From contig CM047431.1 in NCBI GenBank assembly GCA_026168455.1, forward strand, positions 50,900,029-50,964,028: DNA of 64,000 nucleotides. Direction: 5' to 3'. Position numbers and translations under genes: made by a program. This DNA is from Theocolax elegans. Taxonomy: Eukaryota; Arthropoda; Insecta; Hymenoptera; Cerocephalidae. Positions 52,201 through 63,772 of this stretch are shown here, one piece after another. Position 1 is the stretch's first letter. Each line of letters opens with the position of its first letter. The notes under the pieces were generated by a model. The model did no database searches. It was given only the letters and a program-made list of their open reading frames with translations, and was not told the DNA's origin.

Positions 52201-54625
52201 CAATCCCGACTGGATGCACTTATTTAAATCATTGGACATTTTTACACCAGAGGAAAATATGCTATCAAAATGACTGTATATAGTCGTTTGGTAACGAATA
52301 TCGCAGAGGGTTTGTAATATATTTTCTAGCACACTTTTCATACATTTTTTAATAATTTTTTTCATTGAAAACAGTCTGTGGTTTTGTTACTTTTTTAATT
52401 ATAAATTTTCGTCGTCTATATTTACATCGCATATATATACATATTAATTTTCACGAAATAAGAGCTAAAGAAATAAAATATATATTTACCTTTTTTTCGA
52501 CATCTTGTTAAAGTATTATTCGGTATTTATTTTAAAACTGCTCTCTTGTCTACATTATATTTATGTATAAACTAATCGCGGTAAAAAAATCTCCATAATT
52601 CATTAAAACTCTTTGATATTAAAAGATAATTTTTATGTCATTCGTCTAGCGCTCCTCTGTACACATCATACATAGAATTATCCAACGAGAGGATTAAGTT
52701 TAAACGTTAACTTCAATCGTCTTATTACTTATGATAGAAAGTCTTCCTTTCTTTTTACTATTCAACTTGTTTAATAAATTATAAATCCGCTATATATGTA
52801 TATATACAACTTATATTATTCTAATTCAGTCGATATTTTAGATCAAATCTTCGACTTTGCGTCACTAATAAATTTCCTTAATGAAAAAGGCAACAAAATA
52901 AGTAAGGCGCGTATACGTTTAAGCGAATGAAAAGCAAATATTATCCAGAAAATAAAAATGAAAAATAATCTCATAACGAAAGAAGGAGGAAGAGAGCAAG
53001 AAGAGGTAAAGGAGAAAAAAGGGGAAGAGAGGTGACATTCATAACCAGTGAAAAGAGTACACGTGGAATATATAAACTCAACTCTCGAAATCGGATATCC
53101 ACTTAACAAGCAGAAACGACAAGCGGAGGAGGGGCGTTTCGGTCGCCGCAATCTGGGGAATGGTGGTGAAATGTTTCCAACGCGTTCTTGAAATAGTCTT
53201 TGGTGTGGTCTCGCACCTAAAGCGCTTCAACCCCTTTGTCACGGGAATTCCGCGAGGACTCGAGAGATTTTACGTCTTTGGGATGCAAATATTACATCTC
53301 CGTAATGATATATACCTTGAGTTTATTGACTAAGCCTCTCGAGATACCTCAAACGGTTTTAATCGCATTTTCGAATCGCTCCTATTTTTCCTTTCATTCT
53401 CGTCATCTACATACATATATATATCTTTTTTGTGGAATATTTTCATTAGTTTCGGTTACTTAAATTGCTTGTTAACAACTCCCGTGCAAATAAATTAGAT
53501 TAGATCGTTTACTATAAGATATTTTTGTAGGGAACTTCTTAAGAATTTGATAATCGATCTTTTAAACCAATGTTGGAGATACACATAAATTAATGATTAG
53601 TTAAAATTTTTAATATTTTCATAATCTTTTTAACGATAAAGATATTAAATCGGCCAGGTTGTTTAAAATTAATAATTTGTTTCGAGTTGAAAGAGAGATT
53701 AATTAATAACAGTGTAAAAGTAATTATAAATAATTCATTAACTCATTTAGAGAATTAAGCAGAAGCTCCGATTAAATATTGAATTAATAAATAATAACGA
53801 TTCAGATAATGTCAAATCTAATCGATATTTCAAACTTAGAATATATATATATACACCATCGCACACATCATATAATATATATATAACATTATTAAAATTC
53901 TTAACCTCATAAACTATAGTCTACTAATCACTTTGAAATTTTGTATAGTTTTTATTAAAATTTGCGTATAAATAGTACGATTAAATGATAACACATTTGG
54001 ATGGTAAAATAATCTAAAATACTAAATAAAATTACATTGTAATTAGTAAATGTATTTCGATATTAAAATAAAGCAATTTCAAAAAATTGAAAAACTTGGA
54101 CATTTGATTTTCAATTAAGTGGTCCCAATTGGATTTTACAACAAAGTGTTAATTGAGAGGATATTTAGATGGTTTACTGTAATAAATGGGTTTTGTAAAC
54201 TTTTTATGGAGATTGTTTTATATTTATGTCAGAAAATTTTTATTTTTATGCTATTATTATTAGTAATTGTTACGTATTTCAATATTTAATCAGTATATGT
54301 ATATACACACACTAATTACGGTCTAAATATATAATCATAATCCAAAAATAGATAATCATATTTAATAAATTAATAATTAAAAGATAAGTTAAAAAATCTT
54401 AAACAAAATATTAAAAACAATCTATTAAATAAATGTTCAAATATTAATGTTAAAAACAAAATTTGTAAATTAATCTTAAGGACATCTCTCGCTAATTCGA
54501 GTTTCTTTTCTACTTTTATTCTTGAAAATATTTTCTACGTACATTTTATTTATTTTATTTTTACGCGTACAGTGCATCGACTTTTTTATTTTAATTCTCA
54601 AGATATTTTTGTAATTCGTATACTA
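49051..54625. other. Intergenic, no gene supported
   Basis: Holds CT-rich microsatellites (49190-49290 and 49560-49580), poly-T near 50621-50643, a MITE end (AAAATTCTTGTCCGTGTGG, about 51520-51538), and a GC-richer purine-rich block at 52970-53260. A TATAAAA at 52064 followed by an ATG and splice donor at 52135-52140 is noted as a finding. Confidence 0.45.
49190..49290. repeat. (TC)n microsatellite
   Basis: Imperfect TC dinucleotide tract with TATC interruptions; the overlapping open frame is an artefact of it. Confidence 0.9.
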
Positions 54626-54629
54626 TATA

Positions 54630-54903
54630 CACAGAGATGGGCAAAAATTTAGTAATTCGCATGAAAATACGTATTTAAATATAAAAGTATTTTCGAAAAG
54701 AATATTCAAATACATTGTTCCAAAAATATGTATTAAAAATCTACTTATAAATAATAAGTATTTCAAATATACTCTTTTTCGAAAATACAAATGTTTAAAT
54801 TCCGTATTTAAAATATATGTTTTTTTAATACTTTTTTTGATAATATTATACAAATGTATAAATACAGTATTTAAAATACAACTGTATTAAAAAAATTTTA
54901 AAT
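54630..54903. mobile_element. hAT-like MITE end with GTATTTAAATAC words, cut by the gypsy element
   Basis: CAGAGATGGGCAAAAA at 54632-54647 has the form of a hAT terminus. It is followed by 250 bp of degenerate (A)GTATTTGAAATAC words, a pattern seen in insect hAT MITEs. The LTR retrotransposon begins directly after; no matching right terminus is seen beyond it. Confidence 0.5.
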
Positions 54904-54907
54904 ACTT

Positions 54908-55245
54908 TGTAGTGTTTGAATTTTTTCTTCTTAAAATCGTGGTGTGGGTAAATCAATAAAACAACGAGTACACTTCTCCGTTTAATTTATAATGTATATG
55001 TACACGCCGGAGACACTTGTTATATAACAAGTCGGTCTAATTAATTACAGTCTCGACTAAATGCTAGCGCATTTACTAAGCGGAGCGACCGCCTCGTTAG
55101 GCCCTTCCAAGCCTTCTGAATACCTCGCGACGAGTCTCGAGGCGCGAGCCACGAAAATTCGCATTTCCCCCTCTATCACACTTTTCGCCGCCCATCAATC
55201 TAATTTGATAAACCTATCGCCTATCGAGACAAACTATCCGTTACA
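54908..55245 (-). repeat. 3' LTR of the gypsy element
   Basis: 338 bp, TGTAAC..CACTACA on the minus strand. Differs from the 5' LTR at one seen position. The purine-rich tract GAAGAGGGGTGA (minus strand, about 55247-55258) lies directly inside and is the probable plus-strand primer. Confidence 0.95.
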
Positions 55246-55464
55246 ATCACCCCTCTTCGATACATAGCTCGCTGAGGATCGAACTTCTTTGTTTAATACT
55301 CACGATATTGTCAAAGTCCGTACAAACTTAAAAGCGAGATAGTCTCCACACACTCTCACAACATTCGCAAGTACATTTTATTTAAAAATACATATTTACA
55401 GTTTACCATTCGCTCTATTATACAATATCTAATCATTCATTCCTTTTAACATTTATTTACAATT

Positions 55465-58400
55465 TTATGCATTTTTATTTGCTTTCGTCGATTTACAATT
55501 TTCTTTATAACTAGATTTATTATAATAAGGTCGGAGATTTAATCGATTATATACACCCCTTATTTGATTACAGTCATCAGGTGAACTTAATTCAAATGCA
55601 TTAGCACCTGCTTGTTTTGTTATGAGAAAAGGACCCTCATATATATGGAAAAATTTATGAATTTTACTTAAAGCAGCATTTGAAAGATGTGGAACACGCA
55701 ATAATACAAGATCGCCAATATTCAAAACAACCTTACTACATGACTTTTGTACGGCACACCGTTGCTCAAAAGCTCGTATTAATCGATCGTTTGCCATTTG
55801 TATTTGTATCTCACGAGAATAGCTCTCTCTTTGAAGACGCGGAAACAACTTAAAAATTTGCTCTTTCGGATGTTTATTAAAATGGAGATAAAACGGTGCG
55901 AAGCCCGTACTTTGATGCGTCGTATAGTTTAAACAGTCCTGCACAAAATCAATATAGGATGCCCATTTTGTATGGCGTTCCGAACAATAAGTTCGTAAAA
56001 TTCTTCCAATCTCCCGCATGGTCCTTTCGACAGGATTGGATTGCGGATGCCGAATCGATGAATAAAAAACATTAACCCCGAGTGATTCTAATTTATTTTT
56101 CCATTGCAATGAAACAAATTGAGTACCGTGATCGGAAATAATTCTTTTTGCGCGACCTATTTTTTCAAAATAATGATTTATTAATTTATTTAAACACGTG
56201 CGTGTATTAGCTTTTTTAATCGGGTAGATCGTAACAAGCTTGCTAAATAAGTCTTGTATTACAAATAAATATTGTACTCCTCCCGTTGATCGAGGTAACG
56301 GTCCGAAAAAATCTACGCTAATCATTTCGTTTGGTGCGTTAGTATGTAAAAATTGATACGCCCCCTCCATACGATAGTTTAGATACTTAACGCGTTGACA
56401 TAAGTCACAGTTTTTTGTATAATTTTTTACGTCTGTTCTCATACGTTTCCATAGAAAGAAATTTTGTAAGTATGAATAAAGTTTATATGCGCCCGCGTGG
56501 CCAAATTGTTCGTGAACTGTTTTTAATGTCGATTCCACCAAAGATCGAGGTAATAAAATTTTCCAGTTATTCGATTTAAATTGTTTTGCATATAAAATAT
56601 TATTATCTTCAATTATTTCTATTTTATTTGATGGGTTTAGTTTTAATTTTTGTATCGCTTCGTCATTTGCTTGACGATTAGCAAGGTCACGAAGTTCGCT
56701 GATTAACTCGCGTTTCATGGTTATTTCGGCGACTAAATGCGTTATGCCAACGTTTTCCCGACTCATTTCACGCGTTTCCGGAATCGCGCGTGTAAAACTC
56801 CATATTAAAAAATTCGGGTGCGATTCGTATGGTTCATTCGGAAAATTCCTACTAAAAAAATCGGCGACAACGTTGTCAGAACCCTTACAGTGATGTATGT
56901 TAAAATCATACTCTTGAAGAGCGAGAATCCAACGGACTAATCGTGCGCTATGAAAAGGCGAAGATAACAAAAATGTTAAAGACTTATGATCCGTCACAAT
57001 ATCGAATGAAGTTCCGATTAAATAGTAGCGTAGTTTTAAAATAGAATAAATTATAGCCAATAACTCTTTTTCCGTGGTGGTGTACCGACGTTCAAACTTC
57101 GTAAGAACTCGACTAACTAGAGAAATTATACGCGGATTGCCTTTATGGTCAATTTGATACAGCACACCGCTAATACCGAGATCGCTGGCGTCCGTTTGTA
57201 AACAAAATTTACTGTCAATCAAATAATGGCTTAGAGTTACTGTGTTTAGAAAATTTTCTTTTAACGTTTCAAACGCTTTTGTGTGCTCATCGGTCCATTG
57301 CCACGTATTACCGGATTGTAAAAGTTTTCGAAAAGGTTCGACATAATTAGAGTGACGCACACTAAACCGCCTATAATATCCGCAGACACCAAGGAACGCT
57401 TGTAATTGCTGTAAATTTCTCGGAATAGGAAAATTGCGTATTTTTTCAAGGTTTCCCGGATCAGCTCGAATTCCGTGATCATCAATTATAAAACCTAAAA
57501 ATCGTACACTCTTACTAAAAAACAATGATTTTTCCAAACTTAGAGTAAAACCTGCTTTTTGTAAGTGCGTAAACAATTTATCTAAATGTTCAATATGCTC
57601 GTCAAATGATTTTGACGCGATTAAAATATCATCGATATAAGCCGTGACAAAATTCATTATTGGAGCTAAAGCGATGGTTAGAGCGCGTATAAATCCCGAT
57701 CCGGCAGTCTTGATACCGAAAGGAACCCTTATAAATTGATACATTTGTCCCTTATACAAAAAAGCTGTATATTTTTTAGACTCATTTGTCAACGGTATTT
57801 GCCAGTAACCTTTATTTAAATCAGTCGTCGAAAACATAGAAGCCCCTTCATGTTTCTGTACGAGTTCTTCAATGCGTAAAGGCGACTCGTTGTCCGAAGC
57901 GATAACTTTATTCAAAGCTCGCGCGTCTAAACAGATGCGAACGTCGCCATTTTTCTTACTAACAATTCGAATAGGGTTACAAAATTCGCTACACGATCGT
58001 TCAATTATACCTTGCGTCAACATTCTTTCGATTTCTCGATCGACCGCTGGCTGTTGATGGAGTGGTACGGGGTAAGACTTTTTTACGTAAGGTTTACTTA
58101 CAATTGGCTTTATCTCGTGCTTATAGACATGCGTACAACCCAATTCTTCCGAAAATAATACTTTATGTTTCGATAATAAACTTTTTATACTATTTTTTTC
58201 ATTATTATTTACATTATTTAACTGACTTACATACATATTAATTTTTTCTTGAATCGGACATGAATCACGGCTTGTTTCGTTTTTTAATAAAATTCGATTA
58301 TCGTTTCTAATATTTGAAGAAAATTGTGCCACTAATGCACCCCCCATTCCGTAACTACCCTCTATTTCATTCTTATTTGTAATATTATTCGGTAAAGAAA

Positions 58401-60177
58401 TCATAAATACTTTTAATCCATAACACGACGGCTCATTTTTTTCATTATCCATTATTATAGGTCGATATATTACATATTCTCGCGGAATTAATTTATTCAT
58501 AATTTCGAATGTTTCGTTTCTAAAATTTATCACACCTCCGTGTTTTTGTAACCAATCAGCACCGACGATTAAATTAGCGGTCAATCCCGGAACAACGAGA
58601 AAACTATGTTCAATTTTATTGTCTGCGATATTTAAAGTTAAATATACTTTTTTCGACACTTTAATTGTCTTTTTTCCAACCGCAACGTATACTGCAAGAT
58701 TACTTACCGGTAATTCCGGAATATCATTATTAACTTTTAATGTATTATACATCGATTCAGCTATGCAAGTCACTTCGCTACCGGAATCTATCAAAATTTC
58801 TATCGAATGCGAATATATATTTGCTTTTACGCGCGGACTTATAACGCGCGAGTCGTTTTCCACGTCGACAGGACCATCATTATGTTCGACATCATAACAC
58901 AATTCGTTTATAAATTCAGAGCGTTGTATTGCCCGAATATTATGATTTATAGTAGATTGTTCGCTTGACAAATTTTCATCAACGATATCACTTCTAGAAT
59001 TATTTTCGCGCGGAGCCTCAGAATTATTTGGTGAAAATCGACGAGCGTCTTGACTAGAAAAGTTTGAATCATTTCTTTCATTTCGAGCTCGCCAATTTTC
59101 TTGAATCTGATGATTACGTACAGAACTGTTAAAACCATCTCGGCGTGAATCATTATTTATTAATCTATAATTATTACCGCGTGGTTCATTTCGTATATGA
59201 TTAACGATTGGTCTCCGATAAGGCGCAGGAGCTTGATTTGTCCTTATATTTGACGAGTTATTTTTTATTTCAAATGATTTTTTTACTTCCGACATCTCCT
59301 TGTAAGATGAGTCTAGTCTCGTGAGAGCTTTTGAAATACGATCAGTATCCGCGTAATCTATCACTGATAATACATCTCGAGCGCGATGCGGTAATTGATT
59401 TATAATATAATAATTTATTTCATACGTATCCATCGGTGGTTCGAAATATTTAGCGATTCGTCGCTGTTCCATGAAATATTCTAATAATGTACTCTCAGAT
59501 GGCTTGAATTTTCGCATACTCCAATTATTTTTTGTTTCTACGCGTGCTTCAACTGAGTAAAATTCTCTTAAAAATTGATTTTTAAAGTGACCATAATCAA
59601 CAAAAGGTGTAGATCTCGAATCAAACCATGCGCGTGCACGACCTCGTAACGCATCCTCAGCTATTAATAATTTTTGCTCCGGAGCACTTATACGTTTACG
59701 AACAAAATATTTTTCTAATTTTTCAATAAATTCCGCGGGGTTACCTTTATCGCCAATATATTTCGGTAATTCTAAATTAATCTGTAGCGATTGAAAATGG
59801 TCTAGTAGTCCTCTTACGAGTTCGTTGTTCACGCTGTTGTCTGTATTAGTTTCGCTGGATCGAAGTAATCCGTTGTTATTGTCAGTATAATTACTTACAG
59901 GCTCCGAAGGTGTAGTTGATTGACTGTTTATTCCAGTCGTCGTCGATGTATTTACAGGCCGAGTCCTCGCCTCTCTTTCTGCCAACAAGGTCTCGTTAAA
60001 CGCCATGAGTTTTTCTAACTGTTTACGTAGCGCGTCGTTCTCGCTGCGGGCCAAAGCTGCCTCGTGTGATGTCTTTTCCAAATCTTGTTTCAATTTTTCC
60101 ATTTCGAGATCTGTAGTTTCTCCTGGATTCGACCGGGTACCAACCATCTCCTTCGACGGCGTACGTGATAACGGCAT
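55465..60177 (-). CDS. Gag-Pol polyprotein of a Ty3/gypsy retrotransposon (1570 aa, intact)
   Basis: A single open frame. Gag occupies about 1-400: a coiled coil at 24-68, then the capsid-like region at 135-300 (FIEKLEKYF, ARAWFDS). In place of a CCHC zinc knuckle there is an Arg/Asn-rich stretch at 305-400. Protease: ILIDSGSEVT, catalytic Asp464. Reverse transcriptase about 690-890: Asp786 in TTDLNKGYWQIPL and YIDD at 847-850. RNase H about 990-1115: Asp996 in QTDAS, then EKELLA, VTDHKS and DNVVADFFSR. Integrase about 1215-1470: zinc ligands His1222/His1227/Cys1257/Cys1260 and catalytic Asp1289, Asp1349, Glu1384 (35-residue spacing). A GPF-type module lies at about 1485-1550 (YEGPFLI), with no chromodomain. 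The start ATG is 57 bases after the 5' LTR. Gag and Pol are fused without a frameshift, so the Gag:Pol ratio must be set otherwise. Small open frames on either strand inside it are shadows. Confidence 0.95.
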   Translation of the reverse strand: MPLSRTPSKEMVGTRSNPGETTDLEMEKLKQDLEKTSHEAALARSENDALRKQLEKLMAFNETLLAEREARTRPVNTSTTTGINSQSTTPSEPVSNYTDNNNGLLRSSETNTDNSVNNELVRGLLDHFQSLQINLELPKYIGDKGNPAEFIEKLEKYFVRKRISAPEQKLLIAEDALRGRARAWFDSRSTPFVDYGHFKNQFLREFYSVEARVETKNNWSMRKFKPSESTLLEYFMEQRRIAKYFEPPMDTYEINYYIINQLPHRARDVLSVIDYADTDRISKALTRLDSSYKEMSEVKKSFEIKNNSSNIRTNQAPAPYRRPIVNHIRNEPRGNNYRLINNDSRRDGFNSSVRNHQIQENWRARNERNDSNFSSQDARRFSPNNSEAPRENNSRSDIVDENLSSEQSTINHNIRAIQRSEFINELCYDVEHNDGPVDVENDSRVISPRVKANIYSHSIEILIDSGSEVTCIAESMYNTLKVNNDIPELPVSNLAVYVAVGKKTIKVSKKVYLTLNIADNKIEHSFLVVPGLTANLIVGADWLQKHGGVINFRNETFEIMNKLIPREYVIYRPIIMDNEKNEPSCYGLKVFMISLPNNITNKNEIEGSYGMGGALVAQFSSNIRNDNRILLKNETSRDSCPIQEKINMYVSQLNNVNNNEKNSIKSLLSKHKVLFSEELGCTHVYKHEIKPIVSKPYVKKSYPVPLHQQPAVDREIERMLTQGIIERSCSEFCNPIRIVSKKNGDVRICLDARALNKVIASDNESPLRIEELVQKHEGASMFSTTDLNKGYWQIPLTNESKKYTAFLYKGQMYQFIRVPFGIKTAGSGFIRALTIALAPIMNFVTAYIDDILIASKSFDEHIEHLDKLFTHLQKAGFTLSLEKSLFFSKSVRFLGFIIDDHGIRADPGNLEKIRNFPIPRNLQQLQAFLGVCGYYRRFSVRHSNYVEPFRKLLQSGNTWQWTDEHTKAFETLKENFLNTVTLSHYLIDSKFCLQTDASDLGISGVLYQIDHKGNPRIISLVSRVLTKFERRYTTTEKELLAIIYSILKLRYYLIGTSFDIVTDHKSLTFLLSSPFHSARLVRWILALQEYDFNIHHCKGSDNVVADFFSRNFPNEPYESHPNFLIWSFTRAIPETREMSRENVGITHLVAEITMKRELISELRDLANRQANDEAIQKLKLNPSNKIEIIEDNNILYAKQFKSNNWKILLPRSLVESTLKTVHEQFGHAGAYKLYSYLQNFFLWKRMRTDVKNYTKNCDLCQRVKYLNYRMEGAYQFLHTNAPNEMISVDFFGPLPRSTGGVQYLFVIQDLFSKLVTIYPIKKANTRTCLNKLINHYFEKIGRAKRIISDHGTQFVSLQWKNKLESLGVNVFYSSIRHPQSNPVERTMREIGRILRTYCSERHTKWASYIDFVQDCLNYTTHQSTGFAPFYLHFNKHPKEQIFKLFPRLQRESYSREIQIQMANDRLIRAFEQRCAVQKSCSKVVLNIGDLVLLRVPHLSNAALSKIHKFFHIYEGPFLITKQAGANAFELSSPDDCNQIRGVYNRLNLRPYYNKSSYKENCKSTKANKNA

Positions 60178-60213
60178 TCGTCTTGTACTCCCAAATTAAC
60201 GTTTTATTGATTG

Positions 60214-60230
60214 CCTCTAGTTGAGCGCCA
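60214..60230 (-). other. Primer-binding site of the gypsy element
   Basis: TGGCGCTCAACTAGAGG on the minus strand, three bases after the 5' LTR. TGG at its start complements a tRNA CCA end; the tRNA identity cannot be settled here. Confidence 0.7.
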
Positions 60231-60233
60231 AAT

Positions 60234-60571
60234 TGTAGTGTTTGAATTTTTTCTTCTTAAAATCGTGGTGTGGGTAAATCAATAAAACAACGAGTACACT
60301 TCTCCGTTTAATTTATAATGTATATGTACACGCCGGAGACACTTGTTATATAACAAGTCGGTCTAATTAATTACAGTCTCGACTAAATGCTAGCGCATTT
60401 ACTAAGCGGAGCGACCGCCTCGTTAGGCCCTTCCAAGCCATCTGAATACCTCGCGACGAGTCTCGAGGCGCGAGCCACGAAAATTCGCATTTCCCCCTCT
60501 ATCACACTTTTCGCCGCCCATCAATCTAATTTGATAAACCTATCGCCTATCGAGACAAACTATCCGTTACA
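60234..60571 (-). repeat. 5' LTR of the gypsy element
   Basis: 338 bp, same termini as the 3' LTR; lies at the right because the element is on the minus strand. Expected to carry the element's promoter. Confidence 0.95.
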
Positions 60572-60586
60572 ACTTTTTATTTAATT

Positions 60587-60741
60587 GCATAAAATTTATT
60601 ATAAAATCTTACATATTACATGTTTACTCTAATAAATAATTGCAGTTTCGAAATTTCAGCAATGCTCAAAAGAAATTTAATTTGAAATATTATTTATTAT
60701 AATAAATATGTAAGATTTTATAATAAATTTTATGCAATAAA
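60587..60741. repeat. AT-rich inverted repeat (about 155 bp)
   Basis: TTGCATAAAATTTATTATAA and the following ATCTTACATATT are inverted at 60707-60741, around a loop of about 80 bp. It begins 12 bp beyond the gypsy target duplication; a small MITE is likely. Confidence 0.65.
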
Positions 60742-61109
60742 AAAACAGTAATTAAATTTTTTTAATTAAATGTTAAATTGCCCAACTTTGTATATACATA
60801 AAACACATTTATTTTAGATTAGATTGAATTTTATACAAGTAAAGTATAATAATTATATATACCTTCGTATACTTATAAATCAAGAAATTCTATAATCAGT
60901 AGAATAAATAAATAATAAATTAAACTATCCGTTGGAGATATAGATATATTAATTTTCAAAACTATAATTAACCAACAGACTTAGTGCTTTCGGTGTAGGA
61001 TAAGATACACGCATCTCGAGCAGGTAAAACGCAAGCTAAGCATAGTCCAAGTTTACTAGGACGTTAGAACGTGACCTACATCCTCGATAGTTTCCGATCA
61101 CCCAGTCGA

Positions 61110-61112
<3 letters not shown>

Positions 61113-61175
<63 letters not shown>
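61113..61175. repeat. (TC)n microsatellite
   Basis: Over 25 uninterrupted TC units followed by TATC. Confidence 0.97.
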
Positions 61176-61847
61176 CTCACGTATACAGTAGACGGTAAAG
61201 CTCGCGTTAATTTATAACGAACTAACGCACATGTGGTTGACGCGTTCACCCTGTACGAGCCTTCGTTATTACCATACGCGTTAACCCAATGAAACATTTT
61301 TCCATTTGTCGTTAAAATTGGAGAAGAATGCGTCTTTATTAAACGGATTTATCATTCCGGCATTTGTAAAAGAAGATAGTGTTCATTTCCCAAAGTGAAA
61401 AAAAAATTCGATTCACTGTCCGCAAAATGCACTGCGGTGGCAATAAAAATCGAAATATCGAAATTGAGTCGATTGAGCGAAACCCCGATTTTCTCGTTCG
61501 TTACTCATTCGGTGGTAAAAATATGCCTATCAAGCTGTCATGTAAATTTTTATATGTTTATGTTACATTTTCACAGTGACGTGTGTTGTTGAAAGAAAAT
61601 TGAATCGTCTTGTTTATTAACAATGTAGTAATAAAATAATAGCATAATGTGAGAATCACGGATTACGAAATTGTTAAATGTGTAAAATTAAAAAATTACA
61701 TTTCAGAAAGGCGTAAACTGGGAAAATTTCCTGACATTGAAACTTGTTTTTACATGAATTAATGTATATCTTTTTATCCTGATCATCTAAAAAGTCTACT
61801 CTTTTAACCTGTACGAGTGGAGTAAAATTGCATTTTATTCCATCGAT

Positions 61848-61955
61848 CACTTTATTCCCCGTAGATTCACTTTACTCCCCGTAAACTCATTTTATTCCTC
61901 GTACACCCATTTTATACATCGTAGACACATTTTATTCATCGTAGACCTACTTTTT
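61848..61955. repeat. Degenerate minisatellite, 20-21-bp unit
   Basis: Five consecutive variants of CATTTTATTCCTCGTAGACAC (for example CACTTTACTCCCCGTAAACT). Confidence 0.75.
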
Positions 61956-62226
61956 TGTTTTGAACACTTAGTTTAGCCTTTCCATATAAATACAACATTA
62001 AATTTATTATTTTAAATTAAATATATGATAAAATTTTACAATATTGTAAAAATTTAGAAATTAAAAAAAAATTAAATTAAAAATAAAGCAACTTAGTTCG
62101 GAAAGACCGATATTACATATTATACACATATATACATATCACCGAACGATAAATTCATTTTTATTTTAAAAAAAATTTTTATTGCCAAAAGGGACTTTTT
62201 AAATATTAGGGTGAAAAATTTTATAT

Positions 62227-62346
62227 ATGCACTTCGGGAGTAAAAGGCGATTATTCCATTGGATAAATTACTGCCAAAGCTAAAGCGAGGAACCAGCAAC
62301 TTTCGTACCGGGAATAAACGCCTATTTTACTCCCTAAGTGCATAAA
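62227..62346. repeat. Small inverted repeat (about 120 bp)
   Basis: ATGCACTTCGGGAGTAAAAGGCG at the left pairs with CGCCTATTTTACTCCCTAAGTGCAT at the right; probable tiny MITE. Confidence 0.65.
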
Positions 62347-63723
62347 TAACCATTATTGAAATTTAAATCAAATCACAAAAACTTTCCCTTTCCTTTAATG
62401 CAATCTATGACTGTGCAAAGATTCAATGTGATTAGTGCAGTAGTTAATGAGATTATTGTTTCATATTTTTTTAGTTATTAAAGAGGATACGTTCACTTTT
62501 CTGAAAAATAAACAATATTGTGGACTAAGTTTTTCTACTATAAAATATATTATTTACGCGGAGAAAATTTTTTTCTGAAAAGTATCTAAATGTTTTAGGT
62601 ATAAATATTGTGGTGCCAGTATTATAAAAAATTACAAAATAAAAGACGTGCTCGAAGTCTACTCCTCGTTTGCGAAAAATGACTATCCGCGCGGTATGGT
62701 ACAAATTTTAATGAGATTCTCAATTTTTATATAAAATTCTGGACAAAAACAATCCAACATCAGCATTTTATCCAGAATAACATTATAGGGTAATTTTTAT
62801 TCAACTTTTCTTTCTGTGTACAATTTTAAAATAAATACTCGAAATTTCACTTTTCAATATCATAATACTCGCTTCTAGCAATTCTTAAAAGTGAAGTTAT
62901 CGTTTTTGAAAATTTGTAATTAAAGTGTTATAATTATATTTTAACTTTTTGAATGTGATGTAGGTTTAACTTTTGAATCTTCTTGAAAGTTTAATTTCAA
63001 GCTTTTAATTTTTTATTAGAGTGCAATGAAAATTTTATCTATTTATTTACAAAATTTATCGTCAATTTTTACACTTCAGGGCTTAGAGTGATGTAATACA
63101 ATATAGTTTTGATTTTCAGAGAAATTATAGATACTCGTTAATATTTTTTATGGTCAAAATGCATGTCTATTAAAATATTATTGCTTGCATAATCGTTCAT
63201 TTGACTTTTGCCAAAGCGAAGAATTAAATAATAATAACAGCAACGACGAGATTTGGCAAGTAAGCAAACGTTTTTTCGGAAGAACGCATTTTATTCGCAT
63301 ATATGGCAACAGTTTGCGCTCCTCCGTGATGTATAAGTGAATGTTAACAGCAATCGCGTTAAAGAACATTTTGGCGTGTGCCAAATTGTCATCAATTATT
63401 ATTTCTTTCCGTAACTCGAGCTATATAATATTTATATTAAGTCGCATTTCGAATCAAAGTACGAAACGACATAATCCCCTTTCAACGAATTTCCGTCACT
63501 TTCGTTTTATTTTTTCATTTTTATGAAATAAAGAAATGTGAATTTCTCGAGTAAACAGATAAAACATAAGTCACTTATTGAATTTTAAAGTTTACGAGAA
63601 CCTTCATTTCTGACGTTGCGATTGCTGAGAAATTTCTCTGTATAAACGTAATGTCGCACTTAACTTCAAACTTGGTTAATTCCGAAGGTATTTCAAAAGT
63701 TTAAGAACTTTGCTATCTAAGGT

Positions 63724-63726
<3 letters not shown>

Positions 63727-63768
<42 letters not shown>
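63727..63768. repeat. (TA)n microsatellite
   Basis: About 21 TA units. Confidence 0.97.

Positions 63769-63772
<4 letters not shown>

Larger units (their letters stand above)
54904..60575 (-). mobile_element. Complete Ty3/gypsy LTR retrotransposon
   Basis: Two 338-bp direct LTRs (54908-55245 and 60234-60571) bound a 4988-bp interior. ACTT target duplications lie at 54904-54907 and 60572-60575. The LTRs differ at one position I can find (CCTTCTG against CCATCTG), which means little time has passed since insertion. Reading on the minus strand, the order is 5' LTR, primer-binding site, one Gag-Pol ORF, polypurine tract, 3' LTR. No env-like ORF is present, so this is a retrotransposon without an envelope. 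All parts needed for mobility appear intact. Confidence 0.95.

Noticed and set aside
55061..55267. Plus-strand open frame in the LTR, repeated at 60387-60584
   Set aside because: Both copies are antisense to the LTR of the minus-strand gypsy element.
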